From the NCBI GenBank assembly GCA_964596165.1, contig CAZQTW010000016.1, forward strand, positions 32,214 through 96,213: DNA of 64,000 nt. Direction: 5' to 3'. The DNA comes from CAYUQT01 sp964596165. Lineage in GTDB: Bacteria > Planctomycetota > Phycisphaerae > UBA1845 > JAFGLZ01. Shown piece after piece: positions 52,540 through 61,159 of this stretch. Below the pieces are notes generated by a model. That model was not told the origin of the DNA, made no database searches, and was given only the letters and a program-made list of their open reading frames with translations. How positions within the stretch are numbered: position 1 is the stretch's first letter; the number at the start of each line of letters is the position of its first letter. Both the position numbers and the translations under genes were made by a program.

Positions 52540-54618
52540 GTGGGTTCGACAAGTCTGCTGGGGTTCGGCCTGAAGCATCTGAACAGCGTTGATCTGGGTG
52601 TGATCGCCATCTACTGCCTGATCGTGGTGGGCATCGGCATCTACCTGCGGCGCCGGGCCTCGCGAAGCATCGAGCACTACTTCCTTGCCGGAAAGCAACT
52701 TCCCTGGTGGGTGCTCGGCGTGTCCGGCATGCTCAACTTCCTCGATATGACCGGCACGATGGTCATCGTGTCTTTCCTTTACATGCTCGGGCCACGAGGC
52801 ATCTACGTCGAGTTCCGCGGCGGCGCGGTCCTGTGCCTGGCGTTCATGACGCTGTGGACGGGCAAGTGGCATTTCCGCTCGCAGGTGATGACCAGCGCCG
52901 AATGGTACGTCTATCGTTTCGGCAGCGGGACCGGAGCCCAGGCCTCGCGGATGATCACCGCCATCGCGGGAATCATCAGCACGTTCGGGATGCTGGCCTA
53001 CCTCATCAAGGGCGCCGGACTGTTCCTCTCGATGTTCCTGCCGTTTTCTCCGTTTATGTGCGCCCTGCTCATGATTGTCGTGACGATTTTCTACACGCTG
53101 ATGTCCGGCTTCTACGGTGTCGTCTACACCGACCTCTTTCAGTCGCTGATCATCCTGGTCGCCGTCGTGGTGATATCGGCGATGGCCGCTGTCCAGGTGG
53201 GTCAGTACGGCGGCGACCTTGACGCGCTCGGTCAACAGGTCACGGGCTTGGCGAATTGGACCTCGACCACGCCGAGCTGGCACGTCGACATGCCTAACGG
53301 ATACCAGGATTTCAACCCACTCTTCATCATTGCCGCGTTCTACCTGCTTCGAAACATCGTTGCCGGCCTGGGCACCGGCGGCGACCCGAGGTTCTTCGGG
53401 GCTCGCAATGAACGCGAGTGCGGCAAGCTCAGCTTCTTCTGGACCTGGCTCATGACGTTCCGCTGGCCGATGATGATGGGCTTTGCCGTCATGGGCATCT
53501 TTCTGGTCCACGAACTCTTTCCGAGCAAGACCACGCTCGAAGAGGCCGGCCGGCTGGTCAAGCAGCACTACGTTCAGCAGGCGTATCCCGGCGATGCATC
53601 CGCGATCGACGATCCGGAGAAGGTGGCGGCGGCGATCCCCAAGAGTCAGTGGGAAGACGCGCTGACCCACATCGTCCGCAACCAGGACAAGTACCCACAA
53701 CTCGTCACGGCCCTCAAGGGCACGCTCGGCGAGAAGCAGTGGGAGAGCAAACTGGACCTGGTCGGATACGAGGGCATCGTGAACCCCGAGCGGATCCTGC
53801 CGGCCGTCATCCTCATGCGGATTCCGATGGGGTTGCGCGGGCTGGTGCTTATCTCGCTCGTGGCGGCCGCGATGTCCACGTTCTCGCCCACGGTCAACAT
53901 CGCCACGGCCTTGTTCACCAGGGACATCTACCAGGGCGCCATTCGTCCCAAGGCCGGCAACCGCGAGATGATCGCCGCGAGCTGGGCGTTCGGCGTCGTC
54001 CTGACGCTCGGCGGCTTCGCGATGGCCTACTCCACCGCCAGCATCAACCAGATCTGGGATTGGATCATCATGGGGCTGGGCGCCGGCCTGGCCGTCCCCG
54101 GTTTCTTACGGCTCTATTGGTGGCGATTCAATCCGGGCGGCGTGGTCATCGGGACGTTCGTCGGGCTGGTCTGGGCCATCGGCCAGCACGCCGTCAACCC
54201 CGACCTGAGCCCGTACTACAAATTCATGCTGAGTACGAGCATCGCCTTGGTCGGCGCAATCGTCGGCACGTATCTGACCAAGCCGGCCGACCCGAAGATC
54301 GTCGAGCACTTCTACAAGACGACGCGGCCGTTCGGCATCTGGGGCCCGCTCAAGCGGAAGCTGCATCCGAACACCCGCAAGGTGATGGAACGTGAGCATT
54401 TCTACGATCTGCTGACGCTACCGTTCGCGTTGCTGTGGCAGATCTGCCTGTTCCTGCTGCCGATGCAGGCGATCGTCCGCGACTGGCGGTCGTTCGGCGT
54501 CACGCTGGTCATGTTCATCGTGTGCCTGTGGATGATGATCAAATACTGGTACAAGAACCTGCCACCGGCCGACAAGAAACTGCCGACGATCGAGGAGATC
54601 GACGCGGGGAAGATATGA
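52540..54618 (+). CDS. Sodium:solute symporter (SSS family), long form
   Basis: 692 aa from GTG 52540 with GGGAGG upstream. N-terminal helix VIAIYCLIVVGIGIYLRRRA, HYFLAGKQLPWWVLGVSG, FLDMTGTMVIVSFLYMLG and later YSTASINQIWDWIIMGLGAG follow the SSS pattern. A ~90-residue soluble insert (about 330-420, TTLEEAGRLVKQHYVQQAYP) sits between core helices and the last part has two extra helices (LPFALLWQICLFLLPMQAIV). Imports a sugar-type solute with Na+. Not closely similar to the symporter at 2910. Confidence 0.88.
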   Translation: MGSTSLLGFGLKHLNSVDLGVIAIYCLIVVGIGIYLRRRASRSIEHYFLAGKQLPWWVLGVSGMLNFLDMTGTMVIVSFLYMLGPRGIYVEFRGGAVLCLAFMTLWTGKWHFRSQVMTSAEWYVYRFGSGTGAQASRMITAIAGIISTFGMLAYLIKGAGLFLSMFLPFSPFMCALLMIVVTIFYTLMSGFYGVVYTDLFQSLIILVAVVVISAMAAVQVGQYGGDLDALGQQVTGLANWTSTTPSWHVDMPNGYQDFNPLFIIAAFYLLRNIVAGLGTGGDPRFFGARNERECGKLSFFWTWLMTFRWPMMMGFAVMGIFLVHELFPSKTTLEEAGRLVKQHYVQQAYPGDASAIDDPEKVAAAIPKSQWEDALTHIVRNQDKYPQLVTALKGTLGEKQWESKLDLVGYEGIVNPERILPAVILMRIPMGLRGLVLISLVAAAMSTFSPTVNIATALFTRDIYQGAIRPKAGNREMIAASWAFGVVLTLGGFAMAYSTASINQIWDWIIMGLGAGLAVPGFLRLYWWRFNPGGVVIGTFVGLVWAIGQHAVNPDLSPYYKFMLSTSIALVGAIVGTYLTKPADPKIVEHFYKTTRPFGIWGPLKRKLHPNTRKVMEREHFYDLLTLPFALLWQICLFLLPMQAIVRDWRSFGVTLVMFIVCLWMMIKYWYKNLPPADKKLPTIEEIDAGKI

Positions 54619-54756
54619 TCCGGCACACCTGCGTCGCTGGGGTGCTGCGGACCGCGACGGACCGGGTGCCCAAGGGATGCAACGTAGGCACCGGTGGAAC
54701 ATCTTCGGTTCTTACGTATAGGTTCCCACCCAATACGACTATCGCGGGTTCGCACG

Positions 54757-55728
54757 CTATATCGGCGACTGAGCTCCCTGCTGGGAGTAGCAGAAGAGGC
54801 CGAGCATGTCTCTGTACGCGTCAAGTACCCCTGGGGCGAGTGGATTCGGTATGGCGCGCCCTCCGCGGTCACCGGGTCCGATCTGCGGCAGCCAGTCTCG
54901 CACCAGCTCCACATGACAGTCGTACATGGCAACCGAACCGCGCTTCCTCGTATATTTGTTGGTCCATTGTCCGTCGATGTGTCCGACCCCGATGATTGCC
55001 GAACCATGGTAGTCGCCGATGAACGAATCGACGAGATCCATGATTGGATCGCAGTGGTCCCACGAGAAACTCATCGCACCGTGGTACCCGATATATGCAT
55101 ACCAATCCTCATCCATGACAATGGGTAGTTGCGACGGTGCATAAGCCGTCCCCGGCTTCACAATCGGACCCTCGTAGCCGAATCCGTATGGCATGGTTGC
55201 GATGCTGGTATCCATGAGGTGATTCGGATCGAACGTCGCTTTTCGTCCCAGTGAGCAGCGACTGTAGTTGAATCGATTCTGGACGCAGTCCGCATTCCTC
55301 ACACGCTCAAACTCGGGACATCGGTACATCGTTTCAAATCGCGTGTAGCTGAAGAGGGTACCCGTCTGTACCCAGTTGGAGGGCCAGTTGGCCTCAGCGC
55401 CGTCCCAGATGATGGCCGCGAGGTACGTTCCGCCCACTTGACCGCTGACCAACCAGTTCTCGTTGGGGTCACACTGGCCGAGATAGCCTGTACCTCGTCC
55501 GATGCAGATGAAAGGCGGTGTCTCGTTGAAATCATCCGCATAGATCAAGAAGGCCTTGGCAACTTGCGCGATTCGCGACGCGCACAGTGTCGTCCTCGCC
55601 TGCGCCCGCGCCTTGCTCAGACTCGGCAAAAGAATGGAAATCAGCAGCGCGATGATCGCCACCACCACCAGCAGTTCGATCAGCGTAAACGCCGACGCCC
55701 TGCCCGCCGAACGACGCAGACTCTTCAT
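54757..55728 (-). CDS. Prepilin-like protein (second copy)
   Basis: 323 aa, GGAG before ATG 55728. SAFTLIELLVVVAIIALLIS gives the prepilin signal with a non-standard residue before the Phe: Ala in place of Gly at the cleavage site. ILLPSLSKARAQAR and the globular part (YRCPEFERV, VAMYDCHVELV) match the gene at 16298. Convergent with the symporter gene. Confidence 0.85.
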   Translation of the reverse strand: MKSLRRSAGRASAFTLIELLVVVAIIALLISILLPSLSKARAQARTTLCASRIAQVAKAFLIYADDFNETPPFICIGRGTGYLGQCDPNENWLVSGQVGGTYLAAIIWDGAEANWPSNWVQTGTLFSYTRFETMYRCPEFERVRNADCVQNRFNYSRCSLGRKATFDPNHLMDTSIATMPYGFGYEGPIVKPGTAYAPSQLPIVMDEDWYAYIGYHGAMSFSWDHCDPIMDLVDSFIGDYHGSAIIGVGHIDGQWTNKYTRKRGSVAMYDCHVELVRDWLPQIGPGDRGGRAIPNPLAPGVLDAYRDMLGLFCYSQQGAQSPI

Positions 55729-55827
55729 GATGCCACTCCTATCCTCGGCCCTCTTGAAAGATATGATCGGCGCCCGCTACCAACCCTGCGCAATGATTCT
55801 AGGCAAGACATAGCCTATTCGAAAACC

Positions 55828-55843
55828 GTTAGGCCGTGCTAAC
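55828..55843. promoter_or_regulatory. Dyad upstream of the second prepilin-like gene
   Basis: GTTAGGCCGTGCTAAC: 5-bp arms (GTTAG/CTAAC) with a 6-bp centre, about 100 bp before ATG 55728. It differs from the TetR dyad at 17451. It could be a regulator site; weak evidence. Confidence 0.3.
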
Positions 55844-56029
55844 TTTCGTTGTGACAAAAGGTTGTGGTTGGCGCAACTCGTCGCAGGTGGAAGGTTGCAT
55901 GGCTGCGCCGCGTCCGGCCCCATCCCACGCGACGCGGCCAGAGCACTTCCCCAATGGTTACACCGTCATCCCGTGTTGGACGGAGAGCGTGCTCGCGAGC
56001 TGCCCCGAGCCGGGTCTTTCCCGGTCCGG

Positions 56030-56974
56030 TCATCCGATTGTCCTGCCCCGGGACGGCCCGGCTGGCTCCGAACGGACAGGAGCCATCAAGGTAAGCCGTC
56101 TGAGCGTGGCGAGGTTGATCGTGTCAAGGTCGCGCCCACGAGCGTCCTGGCCCTTGGGCGTTTCGAGGATCTTAGGAATGGATGCCAGGCGGCGGTCGTT
56201 GACCAACAAACGAAAGGCGTCCAAGCCGAGTTTTCCCTGCCCGATGTGCTCGTGCCGATCGAGACACGAGCCCCGCTTGCCCTTGGAGTCATTGACGTGG
56301 ATACAGCAGATTCGTCGCAGTCCGATGTAGCGATCGAAGTCGGCGAGCGTCTGTTCGTAGCCCTCGAGGGAGCGGAGTTCGTAGCCGGCGGCGAAGACAT
56401 GGCACGTATCGAAGCAGATGCCGAGCCGATCCGGCCGGCGAACCTTCGAGAGGATCTCGGCGAGGTGCTCGAACCGACTGCCGATGCCGTAGCCTTGACC
56501 GGCGGTGGTCTCAAGGACAATTCGTACGTCAGACCCGTCTGTGTCCGCGCAGGCTCGGTCGATGGCCTCGACTATGCGTCCAATCCCCGTCCGTAGGCCG
56601 GCTCCTTTGTGCGATCCCGGATGGACGATCAGGCCCGGGATCCGAAGAAGGGTGCAGCGCCGAAGCTCATCGAGGCAGGCGACGACGCTCCGCCCCCAGA
56701 TCGCCGGATTGGGCGAGGCTAGGTTGATCAGGTAGGTGGCGTGAGCATAGACGGGCCAGATACCCAGCCTTCCCCGCCGCTCCGTCCAGCGATCGATTTC
56801 GGCCGGATCGAGGGGCGATGCTGACCACTGTCGCTGATTCTTGACGAAGATCTGGAGGCAGTCGCAGCCGAGGGCGTTCGCGGCCTCAAGTGCATGATGC
56901 ACGCCGCCCGCAATTGAAAGATGGGTACCCAATCGCGATTGGCCGATCCCCGTGCGTCGTCGGCGCTGTCCCAT
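56030..56974 (-). CDS. nfo: Endonuclease IV (AP endonuclease)
   Basis: 314 aa. LGTHLSIAGGVHHALEAANA, LQIFVKNQRQW, YAHATYLINLASP, GLIVHPGSHKGAG, IVLETTAGQG, GICFDTCHVFAAGYE and HVNDSKGKRGSCLDRHEHIG form the full trinuclear-zinc set of the Nfo family. It nicks DNA 5' to abasic sites in base-excision repair. Cytoplasmic. The C-terminal tail is basic and Pro-rich. Divergent from rpsO. Confidence 0.95.
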   Translation of the reverse strand: MGQRRRRTGIGQSRLGTHLSIAGGVHHALEAANALGCDCLQIFVKNQRQWSASPLDPAEIDRWTERRGRLGIWPVYAHATYLINLASPNPAIWGRSVVACLDELRRCTLLRIPGLIVHPGSHKGAGLRTGIGRIVEAIDRACADTDGSDVRIVLETTAGQGYGIGSRFEHLAEILSKVRRPDRLGICFDTCHVFAAGYELRSLEGYEQTLADFDRYIGLRRICCIHVNDSKGKRGSCLDRHEHIGQGKLGLDAFRLLVNDRRLASIPKILETPKGQDARGRDLDTINLATLRRLTLMAPVRSEPAGPSRGRTIG

Positions 56975-57483
56975 GGTTCGAGCATCATACCGCCGACGCC
57001 TCCCACTGAATCAAGTGCCACGGGCCAAAAGGGATATAGGGAATAGCGAGCGGACTGAAGAAGGGACAAATCCGCCTGGTGTTTGGGGCGGCTATGCGGC
57101 ATAGGAACCCCTTTCTCGCATTCCAGAAAGGTTCGAGCCGGCTATCTCGAACCGGAACGTCATGATCGCGAGGTTTGCGACCGGGAATAAAGACCGGTTC
57201 GCGCGCGATCGAGCCGGATCGTTCTCGACACAGTCAGGCCGGGCGGAGGACGGTCCCAACCGGACCGAGACGGTGCGGCTCGGTCAGCGGACAGTCATCC
57301 TCCGGATAGTGTGTGGATGAAGAGGAGCCTGCGGAAAAAAAGGTATTGATTCGGACAGACGGGTCCGCTATGGTATTGGGCGGTGATAGGTTAGTTAGGT
57401 GACATAAGGTTAGGTAGCAGAGGATCATCTGAGCGAGGTTCGGTTGTCCCGAGGTCGGTCAGAGGGTTGGGTGGTTGGAAGAC
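56975..57483. other. Intergenic region before rpsO
   Basis: 509 bp without a gene. It contains a perfect hairpin GGTTCGAG (57130-57137)/CTCGAACC (57146-57153) with an 8-nt loop, possibly a terminator or operator, and the rpsO promoter at 57346-57374. Confidence 0.6.
57346..57374 (+). promoter_or_regulatory. Promoter of rpsO-pnp
   Basis: -35 TTGATT (57346-57351), 17-bp spacer, -10 TATGGT (57369-57374), preceded by an A-tract (AAAAAAA). Transcription would begin near 57381, leaving a leader of about 100 nt in which S15 could bind to control its own translation, as known in other bacteria (inference here). Confidence 0.6.
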
Positions 57484-57753
57484 ATGGCGGTTAAGAGTGA
57501 GCGCAGGAAAGAGGTCGTCAGTCAATTCGCTCGCCACGAAGGCGACACGGGCTCGGCAGAGGTTCAGGTGGCACTCCTGACGGAGCGCATCACCCAGTTG
57601 ACCGAGCACCTGAAGACACACCAGAAGGACCATTCTTCCCGCCGAGGCCTGCTCAAGATGGTCGGCAAGCGGTCGGCCCTATTGAAGTACCTCACCCGGA
57701 CCGATCGGGAAAGATATCAGAATATCATTGCACGGCTCGGGCTGCGAAAATAA
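57484..57753 (+). CDS. rpsO: 30S ribosomal protein S15
   Basis: 89 aa from ATG 57484. QFARHEGDTGSAEVQVALLT, ITQLTEHLKTHQKDHSSRRG and LLKMVGKRSALLKYLTRTDR are diagnostic for S15. It binds 16S rRNA early in 30S assembly. Followed by pnp after 137 bp, the conserved bacterial order. Confidence 0.98.
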   Translation: MAVKSERRKEVVSQFARHEGDTGSAEVQVALLTERITQLTEHLKTHQKDHSSRRGLLKMVGKRSALLKYLTRTDRERYQNIIARLGLRK

Positions 57754-57890
57754 CCGCAGGGCGATCCCTGCCGGCCGGCGTATCGGCACTTCCGGCACCT
57801 CCATGATCGATTCCAGTTGGGTGTCTTGCCAGCGGGTGACGTTCAGTACTCCTGCTACTGCCCCACGTTCACCAGAATATGGAGCGACTT

Positions 57891-60053
57891 ATGGTATCGT
57901 TTAAGGTGGAAAAAGACATTGGTGGTCGGCTTCTGTCCATTGAAACGGGTAAGGTGGCCAAGCAGGCTCACGGGGCGGCGTTGGTTCGCTATGGCGATAC
58001 GGTCGTCTTGACAACCGTGGTGGCGGCGGAGCCGCGTGAGGGAATCGACTTCTTTCCCCTGACGGCGGACTACCGCGAGCGGATGTACGCCGCAGGCAAG
58101 TTCCCCGGCGGGTTCCACAAGCGCGAGGGGCGCCCGACGACGAAAGAAACGCTGACGATGCGATTGATGGACCGGCCCGTCCGGCCACTGTTCCCCAAAG
58201 GGTATTGCGACGACATCCTGATTCAGTCGATCGTCCTCTCGGCGGACCAGGAGAACGACCCGGACATTCTGGCGATGATCGGAACGTCGGCATGCCTGAT
58301 GCTGTCGCCGATTCCTTGGGAGGGTCCGACGGGTGCGGTTCGCGTCGGGCGGATCAACGGTGAATTCGTCATCAATCCGACGATCAGCCAGCTCGAGTCG
58401 AGCGATCTCGACGTTGTGGTGGCCGGTCACAGGGAAGCGGTCAACATGATCGAGGTCGCGGCGAAAGAGGTGGCCGAGGACGTTGTGGCCGCCGCGATCG
58501 ATTTCGGGCAACAGTACGTCAAACAGATTTGTGACATGATCGGCGAGCTGGCCAAGCAAGGCGGCCAACCCAAGACGTGGCAACCGCCGGCGGCCAACAC
58601 GGAGCTGATTGAGAAGGTCCGATCGATGGCCAAAGCGGAGTTTCATGCCCGTAAGACGGCCGGCGGCACCAAGATGCAGCGGTATGAGGCCTGCGCCGAG
58701 TTGCGCAAGCAGGTACTCGCCTCGCTGAGTCCTGAGGGGGTCGACAACCCGCCGTTCACTCGGGTGGCCGTCACGCAGGCACTGGATGAGATTGAAGAGG
58801 AGGTCGTCCGCGAGATGATCCTTAACGAGGGTCGTCGTCCCGACGGACGGACGCTCGACGAGATCCGTGAGTTGAGGTGTGAGGTCGGCGTTCTGCCGCG
58901 CGTTCACGGGTCGGCGATTTTCACGCGCGGCGAGACGCAGGCCCTGGTGGCCGCCACACTGGGTACGACCCGTGACGCTCAAGTGGTCGACGATCTGGGC
59001 GAGGAATACAGCAAGAAGTTCATTCTGCACTACAACTTCCCCAGCTTCTCGGTGGGCGAAGTCCGCATGCCGCGAGGACCGAGTCGTCGCGACATCGGTC
59101 ACGGGGCGCTGGCCGAGAAAGCCCTTGAGCCCGTGTTGCCCTCGTCGGATGAGTTCCCCTACACCATTCGCGTAGTGAGCGACATCCTTGAGTCGAACGG
59201 CTCGAGCAGCATGGCCAGCGTATGCGGCGGGACGTTGAGCCTGATGGATGCGGGCGTGCCCATTAAGGATCCGGTGGCGGGCATCAGCATCGGGATGTTC
59301 CACGACGAGACCCGCCACGTCCTGCTGACCGATATCGCGGGCGAAGAAGATCATTACGGCGACATGGACTTCAAGGTGGCGGGCACGCAGAACGGCGTGA
59401 CCGCCGTCCAACTCGACCTAAAGATCCGCGGGATCGGACCGGACGTAATTCGCGAAGCGCTCGATCGGGCCCGGCAGGCCCGCATGAAGCTGCTGAAGGA
59501 GATCCTGGCGACATTAAGCGCCCCGAGGCCGCAGATCAGCCAGTGGGCGCCGCGGCTGATCACGATCAAGATCGACCCGGAGAAGATCGGCAAAGTCATC
59601 GGGCCGGGCGGCAAGGGTATTCGCAAGATCGAGGCCGATTCCGGCGCGACGATCGACATCGAAGACGACGGCACCATCACGATCGCATGCACGAATCCGA
59701 AAGGGGCCCAGATTGCCCGCGAGGCGGTCGAACTGATCACCGAGGAAGTCAAGGTCGGCAAGATCTACAAGGGGCGCGTCATCAGCATCAAGGACTTCGG
59801 CGCGTTCATCGAAATCGCTCCGGGTCAGGACGGCCTGTGCCACATCAGCGAACTGTCGAACGAGTATGTACGCAGCGTCAACGATGTGGTGAAGCTCGGC
59901 GACGAGATCGAGGTCAAGGTCATCGCGATCGACGATCAGGGTCGCGTGAAGTTGTCCCGCAAGCAGGCGCAGCCGGGGGCGGAGAATCAGCCGCCGCCCA
60001 AACGGTCGGGTCGGCCGTCCGGACCTCGGAATCAGCCGGAGGATCGCGGATAG
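57891..60053 (+). CDS. pnp: Polyribonucleotide nucleotidyltransferase (PNPase)
   Basis: 720 aa; ATG 57891 is preceded by GGAG at suitable distance (ATG 57879 is the alternative). Two RNase PH domains (AALVRYGDTVVLTTVVAAEP; YRERMYAAGKFPGGFHKREG; later RVHGSAIFTRGETQALVAAT, SNGSSSMASVCGGTLSLMDA), a KH domain (EKIGKVIGPGGKGIRKIEAD) and an S1 domain (YKGRVISIKDFGAFIEI, DGLCHISELS). Trimeric 3'-5' phosphorolytic RNase of the degradosome. Confidence 0.98.
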   Translation: MVSFKVEKDIGGRLLSIETGKVAKQAHGAALVRYGDTVVLTTVVAAEPREGIDFFPLTADYRERMYAAGKFPGGFHKREGRPTTKETLTMRLMDRPVRPLFPKGYCDDILIQSIVLSADQENDPDILAMIGTSACLMLSPIPWEGPTGAVRVGRINGEFVINPTISQLESSDLDVVVAGHREAVNMIEVAAKEVAEDVVAAAIDFGQQYVKQICDMIGELAKQGGQPKTWQPPAANTELIEKVRSMAKAEFHARKTAGGTKMQRYEACAELRKQVLASLSPEGVDNPPFTRVAVTQALDEIEEEVVREMILNEGRRPDGRTLDEIRELRCEVGVLPRVHGSAIFTRGETQALVAATLGTTRDAQVVDDLGEEYSKKFILHYNFPSFSVGEVRMPRGPSRRDIGHGALAEKALEPVLPSSDEFPYTIRVVSDILESNGSSSMASVCGGTLSLMDAGVPIKDPVAGISIGMFHDETRHVLLTDIAGEEDHYGDMDFKVAGTQNGVTAVQLDLKIRGIGPDVIREALDRARQARMKLLKEILATLSAPRPQISQWAPRLITIKIDPEKIGKVIGPGGKGIRKIEADSGATIDIEDDGTITIACTNPKGAQIAREAVELITEEVKVGKIYKGRVISIKDFGAFIEIAPGQDGLCHISELSNEYVRSVNDVVKLGDEIEVKVIAIDDQGRVKLSRKQAQPGAENQPPPKRSGRPSGPRNQPEDRG

Positions 60054-60135
60054 ACGCGCGCACCCGCGGCACCCACTGTCATGGGGCCGATTCTCCGTTT
60101 GCGGGTGCATTGCGCGCCCGCGACCGGTGCAGGTC

Positions 60136-60873
60136 ATGCCGAACGAAAGCCAACAGCGTCCGGACGACGAGAACGAGGCCGCCGAGCGGCTGGCGGAGCT
60201 GTCGGCCCTGACGGGGGGGCTGGCCCATGAGATCCGCAACCCGCTTTCGACGCTGAAGGTGAATCTCCAGTTGCTCGCGGAAGACTGGCGAGAGGCGAAC
60301 GACACCGGACTGTCCGACCTCTGCCGACGAAGCCTGGCGAGAATCGATACGCTCCAAAGAGAAGCGGATCGCCTGCAGACCATCCTCGATGAATTCCTCC
60401 GATACGTTCGCCATCAGGAATTCCAGAAGGTGGACGCCGACCTGAACGATGTCGTCGACGAGATGCTGATCTTCTTCCGGCCGCAGGCGACGGCCCAGAA
60501 AATCCGGGTTCGACAATCGCTCTGTCCGGAACCGCTTCGTTGTCGCATCGATGTCGCCCAGATCAAGCAAGCGCTGTTCAACCTGTTTCTGAACGCCCAA
60601 CAGGCCATGCCCGAAGGCGGCGAACTGATGGTTCGCACCGGCAAGGACGATCGAAGCCGTGCCTGCGTCGAGGTGATCGATACGGGGTGCGGCATCCCGC
60701 CGGAGGACCAAGACAAGGTCTTCCAGGCGTACTTCTCCACCAAACGAGAGGGGACCGGACTGGGACTATCCATGACCCGGCGAATTATCCGCGCGCACGA
60801 GGGCGTCATCGAGCTACATAGCGAGCCCGGCCGGGGCAGCCGATTCACATTCCGAATTCCCATGATCGAGTGA
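60136..60873 (+). CDS. Soluble sensor-less histidine kinase
   Basis: 245 aa from ATG 60136 (GTG 60127 possible). HisKA H-box GGLAHEIRNPLSTLKVNLQL with His31, then the HATPase domain: N-box ALFNLFLNAQQAMPEGG, G1 DTGCGIPPEDQDKVF, F/G2 YFSTKREGTGLGLSMTRR. No membrane or PAS segment, so input must come from a partner. NtrB-like in the core. No response regulator follows in the window. Confidence 0.9.
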   Translation: MPNESQQRPDDENEAAERLAELSALTGGLAHEIRNPLSTLKVNLQLLAEDWREANDTGLSDLCRRSLARIDTLQREADRLQTILDEFLRYVRHQEFQKVDADLNDVVDEMLIFFRPQATAQKIRVRQSLCPEPLRCRIDVAQIKQALFNLFLNAQQAMPEGGELMVRTGKDDRSRACVEVIDTGCGIPPEDQDKVFQAYFSTKREGTGLGLSMTRRIIRAHEGVIELHSEPGRGSRFTFRIPMIE

Positions 60874-61159
60874 CCTTCAAACGGGAGAAGCGGACACTCT
60901 TCGACTGCGGATAGGGTGTGTTCCGTTCGTGTATTATCGGCGCACGCGTAGGACGAGGTGCTCTCGGCCCGGGGCGGTCGGGGGAAACACGAACCGCTTT
61001 CCGCCGACCACGTTGACCCGACGACTGTACCGTCACTAGAATGGGTGTGGGGGTGTTGGTCCATCCGGCGGTCCTGGGAAGTAGTACGTGCCGGCGCCCC
61101 GCACTCGCCTCATCGACACTGGGTAGGCGGCACGCCACCTTCTTGGCGGGAGGGTCATT

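Noticed and set aside
56975..57483. tRNA gene suggested by GGTTCGAG near 57130
   Set aside because: The segment forms a simple 8-bp hairpin; no acceptor, D or anticodon arms fit around it.
57855..59411. 518-codon open frame antisense to pnp
   Set aside because: Pnp is certain on the plus strand; the antisense frame has no domain.
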